Below are positions 17,063-26,000 of a stretch of 64,000 nucleotides of DNA, piece after piece. Source of the DNA: Cyclobacterium plantarum (lineage in GTDB: Bacteria > Bacteroidota > Bacteroidia > Cytophagales > Cyclobacteriaceae); the NCBI RefSeq assembly GCF_011290685.1, contig NZ_JAANYN010000001.1:167227-231226 (forward strand), written 5' to 3'. Position 1 is the first letter of the stretch; each line of letters opens with the position of its first letter. The translations under genes were made by a program, and so were the position numbers. The notes under the pieces were generated by a model. It was not told where the DNA came from, made no database searches, and saw only the letters and a list, made by a program, of their open reading frames with translations.

Positions 17063-17563
17063 TTATTCTTTGGTCAAAGCCTCAAGTCTCTCTTGAAAGT
17101 TGGGGAACGAGGGATTTCCCATTTCTACTTTGCGATCATCTTTTAGCAAAAACGAAATAAAGGATACCTCCCCGATACCGTTCGCTTTATAAAATTCCTT
17201 ATTCGGGTCGTGAATTACAGGGTGCGAAAAATTGTTCTCTTTCAATTGCCGGATCAATTTGGAAGGGTCTTTTTCTGAGATATAGAAAAGGAAGGCCACC
17301 TCCTTGTTGTTTGATATCGAAGGTTGCCAGTCCAGGGTTGTTATGGAACGGCCAACTTTATTCATATATACTGCCACCTTGTATTTACTGTCAAACCAAC
17401 TGGTATCAAATTGAACGGAATCGCTTGGCTCAATTACCGTTAAATCGGTAGGGAAAACCACCTGTTGTCCATCCTTGCCGGATTTGTTTGAATTACAACT
17501 CATAGTTATGATCAAAAGAAAGCAAAAACAGGCGCGGTATACGATCAAATAGTTGGTTTTCAT
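17063..17563 (-). CDS. Putative lipoprotein of unknown function
   Basis: A 166-residue protein starting with a hydrophobic signal (YLIVYRACFCFLLIITMSC) and a cysteine after TMS that could be lipidated, followed by a Ser/Asn/Lys-rich linker. The body (VAVYMNKVGRSITTLDW, EVAFLFYISEKDPSKLIRQL, VSFISFLLKDDRKVEMGNP) resembles a thioredoxin-like fold without a CxxC motif, so I do not assign redox activity. It looks like the small envelope proteins that Bacteroidota carry beside 6-bladed propeller lipoproteins, but no such neighbour is present. Its neighbours are a RAYT patch and a decayed hipBA locus, so it sits in variable DNA. Confidence 0.65.
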   Translation of the reverse strand: MKTNYLIVYRACFCFLLIITMSCNSNKSGKDGQQVVFPTDLTVIEPSDSVQFDTSWFDSKYKVAVYMNKVGRSITTLDWQPSISNNKEVAFLFYISEKDPSKLIRQLKENNFSHPVIHDPNKEFYKANGIGEVSFISFLLKDDRKVEMGNPSFPNFQERLEALTKE

Positions 17564-17665
17564 TGGGTATTGGTTTTAGTATTGAATTCTAGGTTGGAAT
17601 AGATTAAAACAGGATTGTCCTGATTTTCAGTATTTTTTGAAGCTGATGTCACAACCTGGTTTCCG

Positions 17666-18008
17666 TCAAAAAATACCGTATTCCGAATCAGATTTAGGCA
17701 TGGGCTGAAATACTCCTATTTGTTTGGCTTTTTTATCAATCATTACTTGATAGGCTTCCTTCATTTCATCCGGAAGAAAGCTTATTTCCACAAACTCATG
17801 CCATTTAGGAATCGCTTTTTTTAAACGTTGGAAAATGTTATCGAATGCTTTCTGATCGATTTCAAACCTCCCCATAGCTGCTTCAAAATCCCTGCGTGTT
17901 AGTTTCTTTTTTCAGATAAACATCCCTGTATTGAAAATGATATCCTTCCTCATCTTCTTGCAGGATACCTGCCCAATCGTTGTGCATAAATACTTTAGCC
18001 TTTCTCAT
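17666..18008 (-). pseudogene. hipA: Remnant of HipA kinase toxin, internally deleted
   Basis: Reading leftward from the ATG at 18008, 41 codons match the HipA N-terminus (MRKAKVFMHNDWAGILQEDE, then GYHFQYRDVYLK) and end at TGA (17883-17885). In another frame that starts just after an A-rich run, KKLTRRDFEAAMGRFEIDQK continues into AIPKWHEFVEISFLPDEMKE and ends at 17666. That matches the extreme C-terminus of HipA kinases. The whole kinase core (about 300 residues) is missing between the two pieces, and the junction at about 17905-17915 is frameshifted. Clearly non-functional. The 69-residue open frame at 17666-17875 is the tail piece and not an independent gene. Confidence 0.75.
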
Positions 18009-18099
18009 GGATCAGTTTATTGCGGTTTATTGGCACCGGACCGAGTTCATAACCAAACAAAACCAAAACCTGGTTGACCTTATCCTTTTGCACGGTAGC
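17995..18099 (-). pseudogene. hipB: C-terminal remnant of HipB-type antitoxin
   Basis: On the minus strand, ATVQKDKVNQVLVLFGYELG followed by PVPINRNKLIHEKG and a stop forms the tail expected of HipB antitoxins. It overlaps the hipA remnant start by 14 bases, the usual hipB-hipA arrangement. An in-frame TAG at 18100-18102 marks the break, and no helix-turn-helix part is recognisable further upstream before the rpsA terminator. Assigned by similarity of the short tail plus its position, so moderate confidence. Confidence 0.55.
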
Positions 18100-18198
18100 C
18101 TATTTAACCCTGATCCACCTGCTTTATGCAAACCATTTAATAAGTAGCTGACTCCAGCAAAAAACCCATCCTAACATTTTTTTTATTCCTTAGATGGT

Positions 18199-18237
18199 AA
18201 AAAAAAAGCGCTAACCGAAACCGGAAAGCGCTTTTCA
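18199..18237 (-). terminator. Terminator of rpsA
   Basis: On the minus strand AAAAGCGCT and AGCGCTTTTTTTTT pair around a 16-base loop, about 20 bases after the rpsA stop codon: a classical intrinsic terminator. Confidence 0.8.
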
Positions 18238-18256
18238 TTATAAAATCTATTTTCTT

Positions 18257-20041
18257 TTATTTTTTGGACTGGTCCATTTTTTCCTTCAGAGCCGTCAAGG
18301 CATCTAAATCACCCAAGGTAGACTTCTCTCCTCCGGCACTGCTATCCGATCCGGAAGCTTTCTTCTTGGTACCAGGAGCTGCGGTTTTCTTGGCAGCAGC
18401 TTTAGGCATGGCTTCCTCTTTGAAGGTAGCTGTGTGCGAAAGCACAATGCGCTTGTCCTCTTTGGAAAATTCGATTACCCTGAAATCAAGGCTTTCTCCT
18501 GCCTCAGCCTGTGTTCCGTCTTCCTTCTCCAGGTTTTTGGCGGTAACAAATCCCTCCAGACCATAGGGAAGCTCCAATACTGCTCCTTTGTCATTTTTGG
18601 AAATGATAGAACATTTGTGCGTAGATCCGATCGGAAACACACTTTCGAAGGTATCCCAGGGGTTTTCCTCCAATTGCTTGTGGCCCAATGCCAGTCTCCT
18701 GCTATCCAGATCCAGTTCCAGGACGATAACATCCAGTTCGTCGCCTACTTTTACAAACTCGGAAGGATGCTTGATCTTTTTGGTCCAGGACAGGTCGGAT
18801 ACGTGTACCAGACCATCGATACCTTCTTCCAGTTCCAGGAACAAGCCAAAGTTGGTCAGGTTTCTGACGATTCCCTTGTGCTTGGTGCCTATGGCATACT
18901 TGGTACCCATTTCGGACTTGGTCCATGGATCTTCGGTCAGTTGCTTGATGCCCAAAGACATTTTCCTTTCGTCTTTGTCCAGGGTCAATACCACTGCATC
19001 GATTTCGTCGCCCACTTTCACAAAGTCGGCGGGATTTCTCAGGTGCTGAGACCAGGACATCTCTGATACGTGAATCAGTCCCTCTACACCTGGAGCCAAT
19101 TCAAGGAATGCGCCATAATCGGCCACATTGACAATTTTTCCTTTGACTTTGGATCCCACTTCAAGGCTGGCAGAAAGTGAATCCCATGGATGAGCAGTCA
19201 GCTGCTTCATGCCCAGAGAAATCCGTTTCTTGTCATCATCGAAATCCAATACCACAATCTGCACCTTATCGTCCAGGTTAAGCACTTCTTCGGGATGGTT
19301 GATCCTGCCCCAGGAAATATCGGTAATGTGCAAAAGTCCGTCTACACCACCCAAATCGATAAATACACCGAAATTGGTCATGTTCTTGATTACACCTTCC
19401 AATACCTGTCCTTTTTCCAGGTTGTTCAGGATTTCGGCTTTTTGTTTTTCCAGATCTTTTTCGATCAATACTTTGTGAGAAACGACCACGTTATCGTTGG
19501 CGTGGTTGATTTTCACCACTTTCACTTCCATTTTCTTACCTACATAGATATCGAAATCCCGGATAGGTTTCACATCGATCTGCGAACCCGGAAGGAAAGC
19601 TTCTACCCCGTAAATATCCACAATCAGACCACCTTTGGTCCTTCTCTTCACCAATCCTTCAATGACATTGTCTTGCTCCAGGGCCTCCTCAATGGTCTGC
19701 CAGGCTTTGACCATTTTGGCCTTTTTACGGGAAAGCACCAATTGGCCCAATGAGTTTTCCTGCTCTTCTATGAAAAGCTCCACCTCGTCGCCAATTTTCA
19801 GGTCCTCAACATCACGGAACTCGTTCAAGGGAACCAATCCATCGGATTTGAAACCAATGTTGATGATCACGTCCTTGTCGTTGATACCCACTACCGTACC
19901 GGTAATGACCTCCTTTTCGGTGATCTCCGTAAGCGTTTTGTCATACAGCTTTTCCATTTCGGCTCTTTCAGCCTTGGTATAGCCTTCTCCAAAACCCTTG
20001 GTTTCAAATTTTTCCCAGTTAAAATCTTTTTGATTTGACAT
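18257..20041 (-). CDS. rpsA: 30S ribosomal protein S1
   Basis: Ribosome-bound RNA-binding protein needed for translation of most mRNAs, especially those without Shine-Dalgarno sequences. The 594-residue form begins at the ATG at 20041 (MSNQKDFNWEKFETKGFGEG). The longer open frame to 20197 adds 52 residues without family character. Six S1 (OB-fold) repeats follow, visible from recurring GLVPLNEF, GGVDGLLHITDISWG, PGVEGLIHVSEMSW, EGIDGLVHVSDLSW and the linkers that end in HPW / DPW / NPW. The C-terminal tail is Ala/Lys/Ser-rich (KKTAAPGTKKKASG). Transcribed alone with its own terminator. Confidence 0.95.
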   Translation of the reverse strand: MSNQKDFNWEKFETKGFGEGYTKAERAEMEKLYDKTLTEITEKEVITGTVVGINDKDVIINIGFKSDGLVPLNEFRDVEDLKIGDEVELFIEEQENSLGQLVLSRKKAKMVKAWQTIEEALEQDNVIEGLVKRRTKGGLIVDIYGVEAFLPGSQIDVKPIRDFDIYVGKKMEVKVVKINHANDNVVVSHKVLIEKDLEKQKAEILNNLEKGQVLEGVIKNMTNFGVFIDLGGVDGLLHITDISWGRINHPEEVLNLDDKVQIVVLDFDDDKKRISLGMKQLTAHPWDSLSASLEVGSKVKGKIVNVADYGAFLELAPGVEGLIHVSEMSWSQHLRNPADFVKVGDEIDAVVLTLDKDERKMSLGIKQLTEDPWTKSEMGTKYAIGTKHKGIVRNLTNFGLFLELEEGIDGLVHVSDLSWTKKIKHPSEFVKVGDELDVIVLELDLDSRRLALGHKQLEENPWDTFESVFPIGSTHKCSIISKNDKGAVLELPYGLEGFVTAKNLEKEDGTQAEAGESLDFRVIEFSKEDKRIVLSHTATFKEEAMPKAAAKKTAAPGTKKKASGSDSSAGGEKSTLGDLDALTALKEKMDQSKK

Positions 20042-20222
20042 ATTAAATGATACAACCCTGATTTTCAACAGCCTTAGGGTCGTCTGGCTGAGGTTTTTAT
20101 GAAGAATACCTTCCCTAAGGAAGAACCGTTCACCCGAACGGACTGCAAATTTACGAAATATTTTAGGAATAGAAATGCCTAACCCACAAAAAATCAAGTT
20201 CTTTACCGGATTAGCAGACCGC

Positions 20223-20744
20223 TCATCCCACTGTTTTGGCTGCTAAAAATGGCAGCCATTCTTCGGCATGTCTTTCTGCATATTCGGCTAAAAAGTAAGC
20301 AAGCGTCGGCCTGAAGGGCAGTATTTTTAGTTTCATGCCTGCCTGCTCCGGAGTTTTGTCCCCCTTCAGGGTATTGCAGCGGTGACAGGCGGTAACCAGA
20401 TTTTTCCAGCTTGTCTTTCCTCCCTTGGACCGGGGTACCACATGATCCAGGGTCAGGCTCTTCTCGGCACCACAATACTGGCAGGCATGCTGGTCCCTTT
20501 TGTACAGGTTGTTTCTGTTTAACATGACTCCTTTATAAGGAATGTTTTTGTACTCATGCAGGCGGATCACTGCCGGATAAGCGAAATTTCTATCTACCGT
20601 CCGTATCGTCAGGTAATCAAAATTGGCCAATGGAGCTGCTTTCTCCAGCAGGGTAAGTACCAATGCCTTCTGCACATTGACGATGCCGACAGGGGAATGA
20701 TCCAAATTCAGCACAAGCACTTTTTTTTCCATCCACTCCTTCAT
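20223..20744 (-). CDS. HNH endonuclease family protein
   Basis: A 173-residue protein with a beta-rich N-terminal half (VLVLNLDHSPVGIVNVQKAL) and an HNH nuclease domain at about residues 75-135. That domain has the zinc cysteines CQYCG and CHRC, the catalytic LDHVVPRSKGG and the Asn in SWKNLVTACHRCN. It belongs to the widely conserved single-copy HNH group of Bacteroidota, whose cellular role is unknown. Its ATG overlaps the stop of the upstream NlpC/P60-like gene by 4 bases, so the pair is translationally coupled; the Met at codon 5 is an alternative start. The chromosomal setting looks housekeeping, not defence-like. Confidence 0.85.
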   Translation of the reverse strand: MKEWMEKKVLVLNLDHSPVGIVNVQKALVLTLLEKAAPLANFDYLTIRTVDRNFAYPAVIRLHEYKNIPYKGVMLNRNNLYKRDQHACQYCGAEKSLTLDHVVPRSKGGKTSWKNLVTACHRCNTLKGDKTPEQAGMKLKILPFRPTLAYFLAEYAERHAEEWLPFLAAKTVG

Positions 20745-21556
20745 GATCCCATTAGATTTTTAACATGAAGAACCTGAACCTGTTTGGATTTGTTTTTGCC
20801 TGTTATCCATTTTTCAGGTTCAAAAGGACTGAATCTGACTTTACCATGGATTTCCAGCAACTGCCCACTGCCTGTGTATAAACCGGCTCGGGATGGAATT
20901 CCTTGTTCATTGCTGAATATTACTACATCCCCTGCCTGTATCCCTGATAACCCCACCTCCCGTCCGGCAGTCAATAACTGGGAAAGGTAATTGGGAACGA
21001 TATAACCACAAATTTTAAAAATCAAATGCAGCCAACTCCCTTCGTACAGGCCAAAAATACTCCTTCCTCCGGAAAGATAGGGGGCATTCAAAAAACCTTT
21101 GGCTGTCTCTACCAACTCCTCTCTGCAAGCTTTTTTGGAAAAAGGCCTGCTGCTGCCTTCGAAAGAAAAGGAGGCTTCCCAGTCAAATATCTCCTGGTTT
21201 CCAGCGTGAAGCTGGCTTCCGGGAAGTAAATAGACGATGGATTTTTCCCAGATAACCCTACTGAGGGTAGCAGTTGTTATGTGCAGGGGAGACTGCATAA
21301 AAAAAGAATAGGACCCGGCAGTCAAGTCATGGTGCTGAGAAGCCAGTATCCAGCCAGAACCTGCCTGAGCCTCTCCTTCTACAAAAAGCCATTGCCCGTC
21401 TTTTGTTTTGCGAAGCACCTGATACAGCTCCCCGAAAAGCAATTGGGAAGTTAATCCTGAGCCAACTACAGGTTCCCGGTAAATGCTCAGTAAGGATAGC
21501 CTGCAAATACCAAAGGCCCGATCAGAAAGCCATTCGTTGGAGGTCCCGTTTTGCAT
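20741..21556 (-). CDS. NlpC/P60-like SH3 protein, catalytic residues lost
   Basis: Homologue of the Bacteroidota C40 family: N-terminal SH3b domain (about 14-75, FGICRLSLLSIYREP, LTSQLLFGELYQV), a second SH3-like part, and an NlpC/P60 fold at about 145-260. In active members the fold reads LNAPYLWGGRSxFGIDCSGF; here it is LNAPYLSGGRSIFGLYEGSW, with Glu172 at the position of the catalytic Cys. The HVGI histidine is replaced (PSRAGLYTG, Arg223/Ala224). It therefore cannot cleave peptidoglycan by the usual mechanism and may be a binding or scaffold protein. There is no signal peptide. The frame overlaps the smpB end by 35 bases; a slightly later non-ATG start is possible. Confidence 0.8.
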   Translation of the reverse strand: MQNGTSNEWLSDRAFGICRLSLLSIYREPVVGSGLTSQLLFGELYQVLRKTKDGQWLFVEGEAQAGSGWILASQHHDLTAGSYSFFMQSPLHITTATLSRVIWEKSIVYLLPGSQLHAGNQEIFDWEASFSFEGSSRPFSKKACREELVETAKGFLNAPYLSGGRSIFGLYEGSWLHLIFKICGYIVPNYLSQLLTAGREVGLSGIQAGDVVIFSNEQGIPSRAGLYTGSGQLLEIHGKVRFSPFEPEKWITGKNKSKQVQVLHVKNLMGS

Positions 21557-21986
21557 CTTTTTCCTTTATTGATTGCCTTTTATCATGTACTTTTTTGCCT
21601 TTAGCAAGGGCTACTTCCATTTTAGCCAGCCCCCGGTCATTGATAAATATACGCACAGGAACAATGGAAAGGCCTTTTTCGGAAAACTTATTTTGAAGTT
21701 TTTTCAATTCATGCTTTTGCAGCAGCAGCTTTCGCTCCCGCACGGGGTCATGGTTATAATGGGCAGCAAGGGTATAGGGTGCGATATGCATTTGTTTGAT
21801 AAACAACTCATCTCCCTTAAAATAACAATAGGCCTCCGTAAGGGAAACCTTACCTTCACGTATGGATTTTATCTCCGTACCCCGAAGTACTATCCCGGAT
21901 TTGAATTTGTCCAGAAACTCAAATTCAAAACTTGCCTTTTTGTTCCTGATATTGATGATCTTGTCGAACTTATTATTTTTTGCCAT
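21522..21986 (-). CDS. smpB: SsrA-binding protein SmpB
   Basis: Partner of tmRNA in trans-translation, which rescues stalled ribosomes and tags the unfinished proteins. About 154 residues from the ATG at 21986 (MAKNNKFDKIINIRNKKASF); an ATG three codons upstream is possible. Motifs: GIVLRGTEIKSIREGKVSL, the conserved FIKQMHIAPY, RERKLLLQKHEL, KGLSIVPVRIFIN, and the basic C-terminal tail KKVHDKRQSIKEKDAKRD, which enters the mRNA channel. The start overlaps the end of tsaD by 14 bases. The tmRNA gene itself was not seen in the window. Confidence 0.95.
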   Translation of the reverse strand: MAKNNKFDKIINIRNKKASFEFEFLDKFKSGIVLRGTEIKSIREGKVSLTEAYCYFKGDELFIKQMHIAPYTLAAHYNHDPVRERKLLLQKHELKKLQNKFSEKGLSIVPVRIFINDRGLAKMEVALAKGKKVHDKRQSIKEKDAKRDLQRMAF

Positions 21987-22995
21987 GATTTCCAATTTTC
22001 ATTTTTGCCAAAGGGCTGATATCCAATCCACAAAATTGACCTGCCTGGTATTTGTAATGTGCAGCCATGGCCACCATGGCTGCATTGTCCGTGCAATATT
22101 CCAACCTGGGCAGGTAAACGTTCCAGCTTTGATTTTTTGCTGCCTCTTTTAACGCAGTTCTCAAGCCGGAGTTGGCCGAAACCCCTCCAGCAATGGCTAC
22201 TTCCCTGATCCCGAGTTCCCGGCTAGCCCTGACCAATTTTTGCATCAACATCCTGATCAGGGCATATTGTACCGATGCACAGATGTCTTCCAGGTGATGG
22301 GCAATAAATTCAGGATCATCTTTGATATTATCCTTTAGAAAATACAGTACGGCGGTTTTAATTCCCGAAAAGGAAAAAGCCAGCCCCTTCATATCCGAAA
22401 TCGGGAATGTAAAGGCCTCCGGATTTCCATTGGCAGCCAATTTGTCCAGATGAGGCCCTCCCGGATAGGGAAGCCCAAGGATCTTGGCTATTTTATCGAA
22501 TGCCTCTCCCACGGCATCATCCGAAGTTTCTCCCAACAATTCCATGTCCAGGTGACTCTTTACCAGAACCAACTGCGTATGTCCTCCACTTACCGTTAGG
22601 CAGATAAAGGGAAAAGCCGGACTGGGCGTATCAATAAAGTGGGCCAGGACATGGGCCTCCATGTGGTTTACCTCTATCAAAGGCAGGTCCAAAGCATAGG
22701 CGAAGGCTTTGGCAAAGGAGCCTCCCACCAAAAGGGCTCCCATCAAACCCGGTCCACGGGTGAAAGCCACCGCAGAAAGGGAGCTTTTGTCCAATCCCGA
22801 TGATTTCAATGCCTCTGCGACCACCGGGATCAGGTGCTGCTGGTGGGCTCTGGAGGCCAATTCAGGTACCACCCCGCCATATTTCTCATGTACGGATTGC
22901 GTGGCGACAATATTATTAAGTATTTTGCCATCAGAAATCACTGCTGCTGACGTTTCATCACAAGAGGATTCTATAGCTAATATATTACAACTCAT
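21973..22995 (-). CDS. tsaD: tRNA N6-adenosine threonylcarbamoyltransferase
   Basis: Kae1/TsaD ATPase-fold enzyme that transfers threonylcarbamoyl to A37 of ANN-decoding tRNAs, with TsaB/E (elsewhere) as partners. 340 residues. Motifs: IESSCDETSAAV at the N-terminus, the metal-binding HMEAHVLAH (HxExH), LTVSGGHTQLV, GEAFDKIAKILGLPYPGGP, GVSANSGLR and CTDNAAMVA. First gene of a leftward cluster tsaD-smpB-C40-like-HNH with short overlaps, and divergent from tamB, with only about 10 bases between the two start codons. Promoters therefore overlap the opposite coding regions. Confidence 0.96.
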   Translation of the reverse strand: MSCNILAIESSCDETSAAVISDGKILNNIVATQSVHEKYGGVVPELASRAHQQHLIPVVAEALKSSGLDKSSLSAVAFTRGPGLMGALLVGGSFAKAFAYALDLPLIEVNHMEAHVLAHFIDTPSPAFPFICLTVSGGHTQLVLVKSHLDMELLGETSDDAVGEAFDKIAKILGLPYPGGPHLDKLAANGNPEAFTFPISDMKGLAFSFSGIKTAVLYFLKDNIKDDPEFIAHHLEDICASVQYALIRMLMQKLVRASRELGIREVAIAGGVSANSGLRTALKEAAKNQSWNVYLPRLEYCTDNAAMVAMAAHYKYQAGQFCGLDISPLAKMKIGNHGKK

Positions 22996-23005
22996 CTGGT
23001 GCCTG

Positions 23006-26000
23006 TTGGAAAATAAACCGAAAGTTAAGGAAATTTTACTGAATGCCTTGAAAAGGCTGTTTGTGATCCTGCGTTACCTGCTGATGTTTCTGCTGGCCCT
23101 TACCCTCTTACTGCAGATCCCGGGAGTTCAGACTTACCTGGCGGGCTTTATCACCAATAGAATTTCAAGCAATACCGGTTATGTAACGGATATAGGTCGC
23201 GTTAACCTTAGGTGGTGGGATGCCATCAGTCTCCGGGATGTGACCGTTTACGATCTTCAGGATAGCCTGATGATAGATCTGGATGAGGTTTATATAGACT
23301 TTTCGATACAGGGCTTGCTGGATAAGGATCAACCCGGATTGGACGTGATCAACCTGAGAAATGGAAACGTGAGGTTGCTGACCCATACAGACGGGCAGGG
23401 ATTGAACATCTCCATCTTTTTGGAAAGGCTCAGGGCTGGTTTTTTTCCTAAACCCAAAGAAAAATCCCTTCGACCATCAACCTTTAACATTTCAAATATC
23501 TCTTTCGAGCAGACTTCCCTGGACATAATCGATTATAACTTACCGGATATCGACCTGAAATTTGACTATGCAAATTTACAATTCAGGGACATGGTGGCCA
23601 ATGCTACTGATTTTTACGTCCGAAGGGATACGGTGGCTTTTGACCTGGAATATATGAGAGGAGTGGAGAGCAATTCGGAGATGGTCTTTCAACAACTTCA
23701 GACAGAATTTACCTACTCCAGTACAGGAATGGAATTCAAATACCTTTTCCTCAAGTCCAATGAAACAGAGATAAAAGATTACCTGCGGTTTGATTATGAA
23801 AATGTAGCCGATCTCAGGGATTTTAACCGGAAGGTGGACTTGCTTGCCCAGCTGGATGAGGCGATTTTGGATATACGGGACCTGGGTTATTTTTCGGAGA
23901 ACATCCCTCCCATAGACGACAGATTGTACCTCAGCGGACAGATCATTGGAAAAGTAAACTCCATTTTTTCCGAAGAGCTGCTACTCAGGTTTGGGGAAAG
24001 AAGTGCTTTGTTCGGGAAATTCAATATTGAAGGCCTGCCTCAGGTGGCAGAAACATATTTCAACCTTTCGCTGATGAACTCCACCCTTCAGCCTGAGGAC
24101 CTTTACCCTTATATTTCCGCAGAAGCGAGAAGGGAAATAGACAAATTCGGGATCATCCGCTTTGACTCAGATTTTGACGGTTATCTGAGTGACTTTAGGG
24201 CAAAGGGGGAGTTCAGAACAGCCATTGGGTCCCTAAATGGAAACCTGAATTATCTTAAAAAAGATGACGTACCTACCTATGAGGGACAAATTGAGGCCAA
24301 AAACTTTGACCTGGGAGTTTTGACTGAGGAATCTGAAAACTTCCAAAAAGCAAGTTTTAAGGGAGATATCAAAGGTACGGGGCTTACGGTGGATGAGGCA
24401 CTTATTGCTCTGGATGCCCATATCAGCAAAATAGGTATTAACCAGTACGAATATACAAATATAGACACCAAAGCCACCTATGGCAAAGACTTGTTTCAGG
24501 GGCAGCTTACCATAAAAGACCCCAACCTGGTGATGGAAGTGGATGGTACTCTGGACCTGAGAAACAACAAGGATTCCGCCAATCTTGTCATGAAGCTGGA
24601 TACGGCTTTTCTGAACAATATCAATCTTACGGAAAAAGACATTTTCCTCAGTGGAAATTTCGAATTGGACACCAAGGGCATACATTGGGACAATATAGAG
24701 GGCGTCTCCCGCTTCAGGGACATCCTGATCAGCTATGATGGAAGGGACCTTTTTCTGGACTACTTTCTCTTTCAATCCTTATTTACGGAGGATTCCAGGG
24801 TGATTTCCCTCAATTCTGATCTACTGGTGGCCGGGATCAGTGGTAATTTTAAGGTTCAGCAACTCGGGCAGGATTTGGAGAAGCTTTGGGAGGAATATTA
24901 TGCCATTCTTACCAATGACTACAGCGGACCAATAGCCAATTCCCCCGGGGATGGCGATCCCTACGAGATTGACATCAGCCTGGACCTCAGGGATCCCAAC
25001 CCCATACTGAACCTTATAGACCCCCGGTTGTTTATTTCAAGCAATACATCCGTAGAAGGCGCTTTTTACCAAACGGATCAAAATACCGTATTTAACTTCT
25101 TTACAGGTATAGATACCATTTTTTACAATGGCAATTATTTCATCGACAATAACATTGACCTCAATACCGCCAAATACAAAAACAGCGCTGAAGTACTGGC
25201 CTCTTTTTATGTGCTGTCCAGGGAAATTCAACTGGCCTCCGGGTTAAATTTCGACAATTTATCCATGGAGACGATTTGGGATCAGTCCCGCCTGAACGTC
25301 TCTTTCTATCTGGATCAATTGCTTACAGAAAGCTACCTGGATATTGGAGCGGGCATCAATCTCTCCAAAGCCACTACCACCATTGAATTCTCCCCTTCGG
25401 AAATCAAATTGCTGGAGGATTACTGGCAATTTGAGGCCGGTAACAGCATCAGTGTGTCTGCAGGTGAAACGGTGTTTGACAATTTGAAAATTTTTCATGA
25501 AAACCAGTATATTTCAGCAGATGGGAAAATCAATCTGGATCCCGGGGATCAGATGGAAATCAATATCCATGAATTGAACCTGGATTTTTTGAACTCTTTT
25601 GGCAACAGGGAATTTGAAGGAATAGCCAATGGGAGGATTGGGCTGACTGAAGGCTGGAACAAAGAGGGCATGGATGGCAAGCTGAATGTGGATGGCATCC
25701 GCATCAACAATTTTCTGGTCGGAGATATTACCGCCAGTGCTTTTTTTGCAGACCAGGCCATCAATCTCTCCCTGGAAAATTTCCGGGAAGGGAAAAAAGT
25801 AATCGAAATCAGTGGAAATCTGGCCTCCGAAAATAAAGACATGGCCCTCAATGCCAATTTTGAAAATGCCAACCTCTCTGTGTTGGAACCCTTTATTTCC
25901 AACTACTTAAGCAATATTGATGGTAACCTAAACGGCAATCTGGGCATTAGGGGAAGTATCACCCGTCCCATTGTGGAGGGTTTGGGAAAACTGGAAAACG

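Noticed and set aside
18434..19066. 210-residue plus-strand frame
   Set aside because: Antisense to rpsA; repeats reflect the S1 domain repeats.
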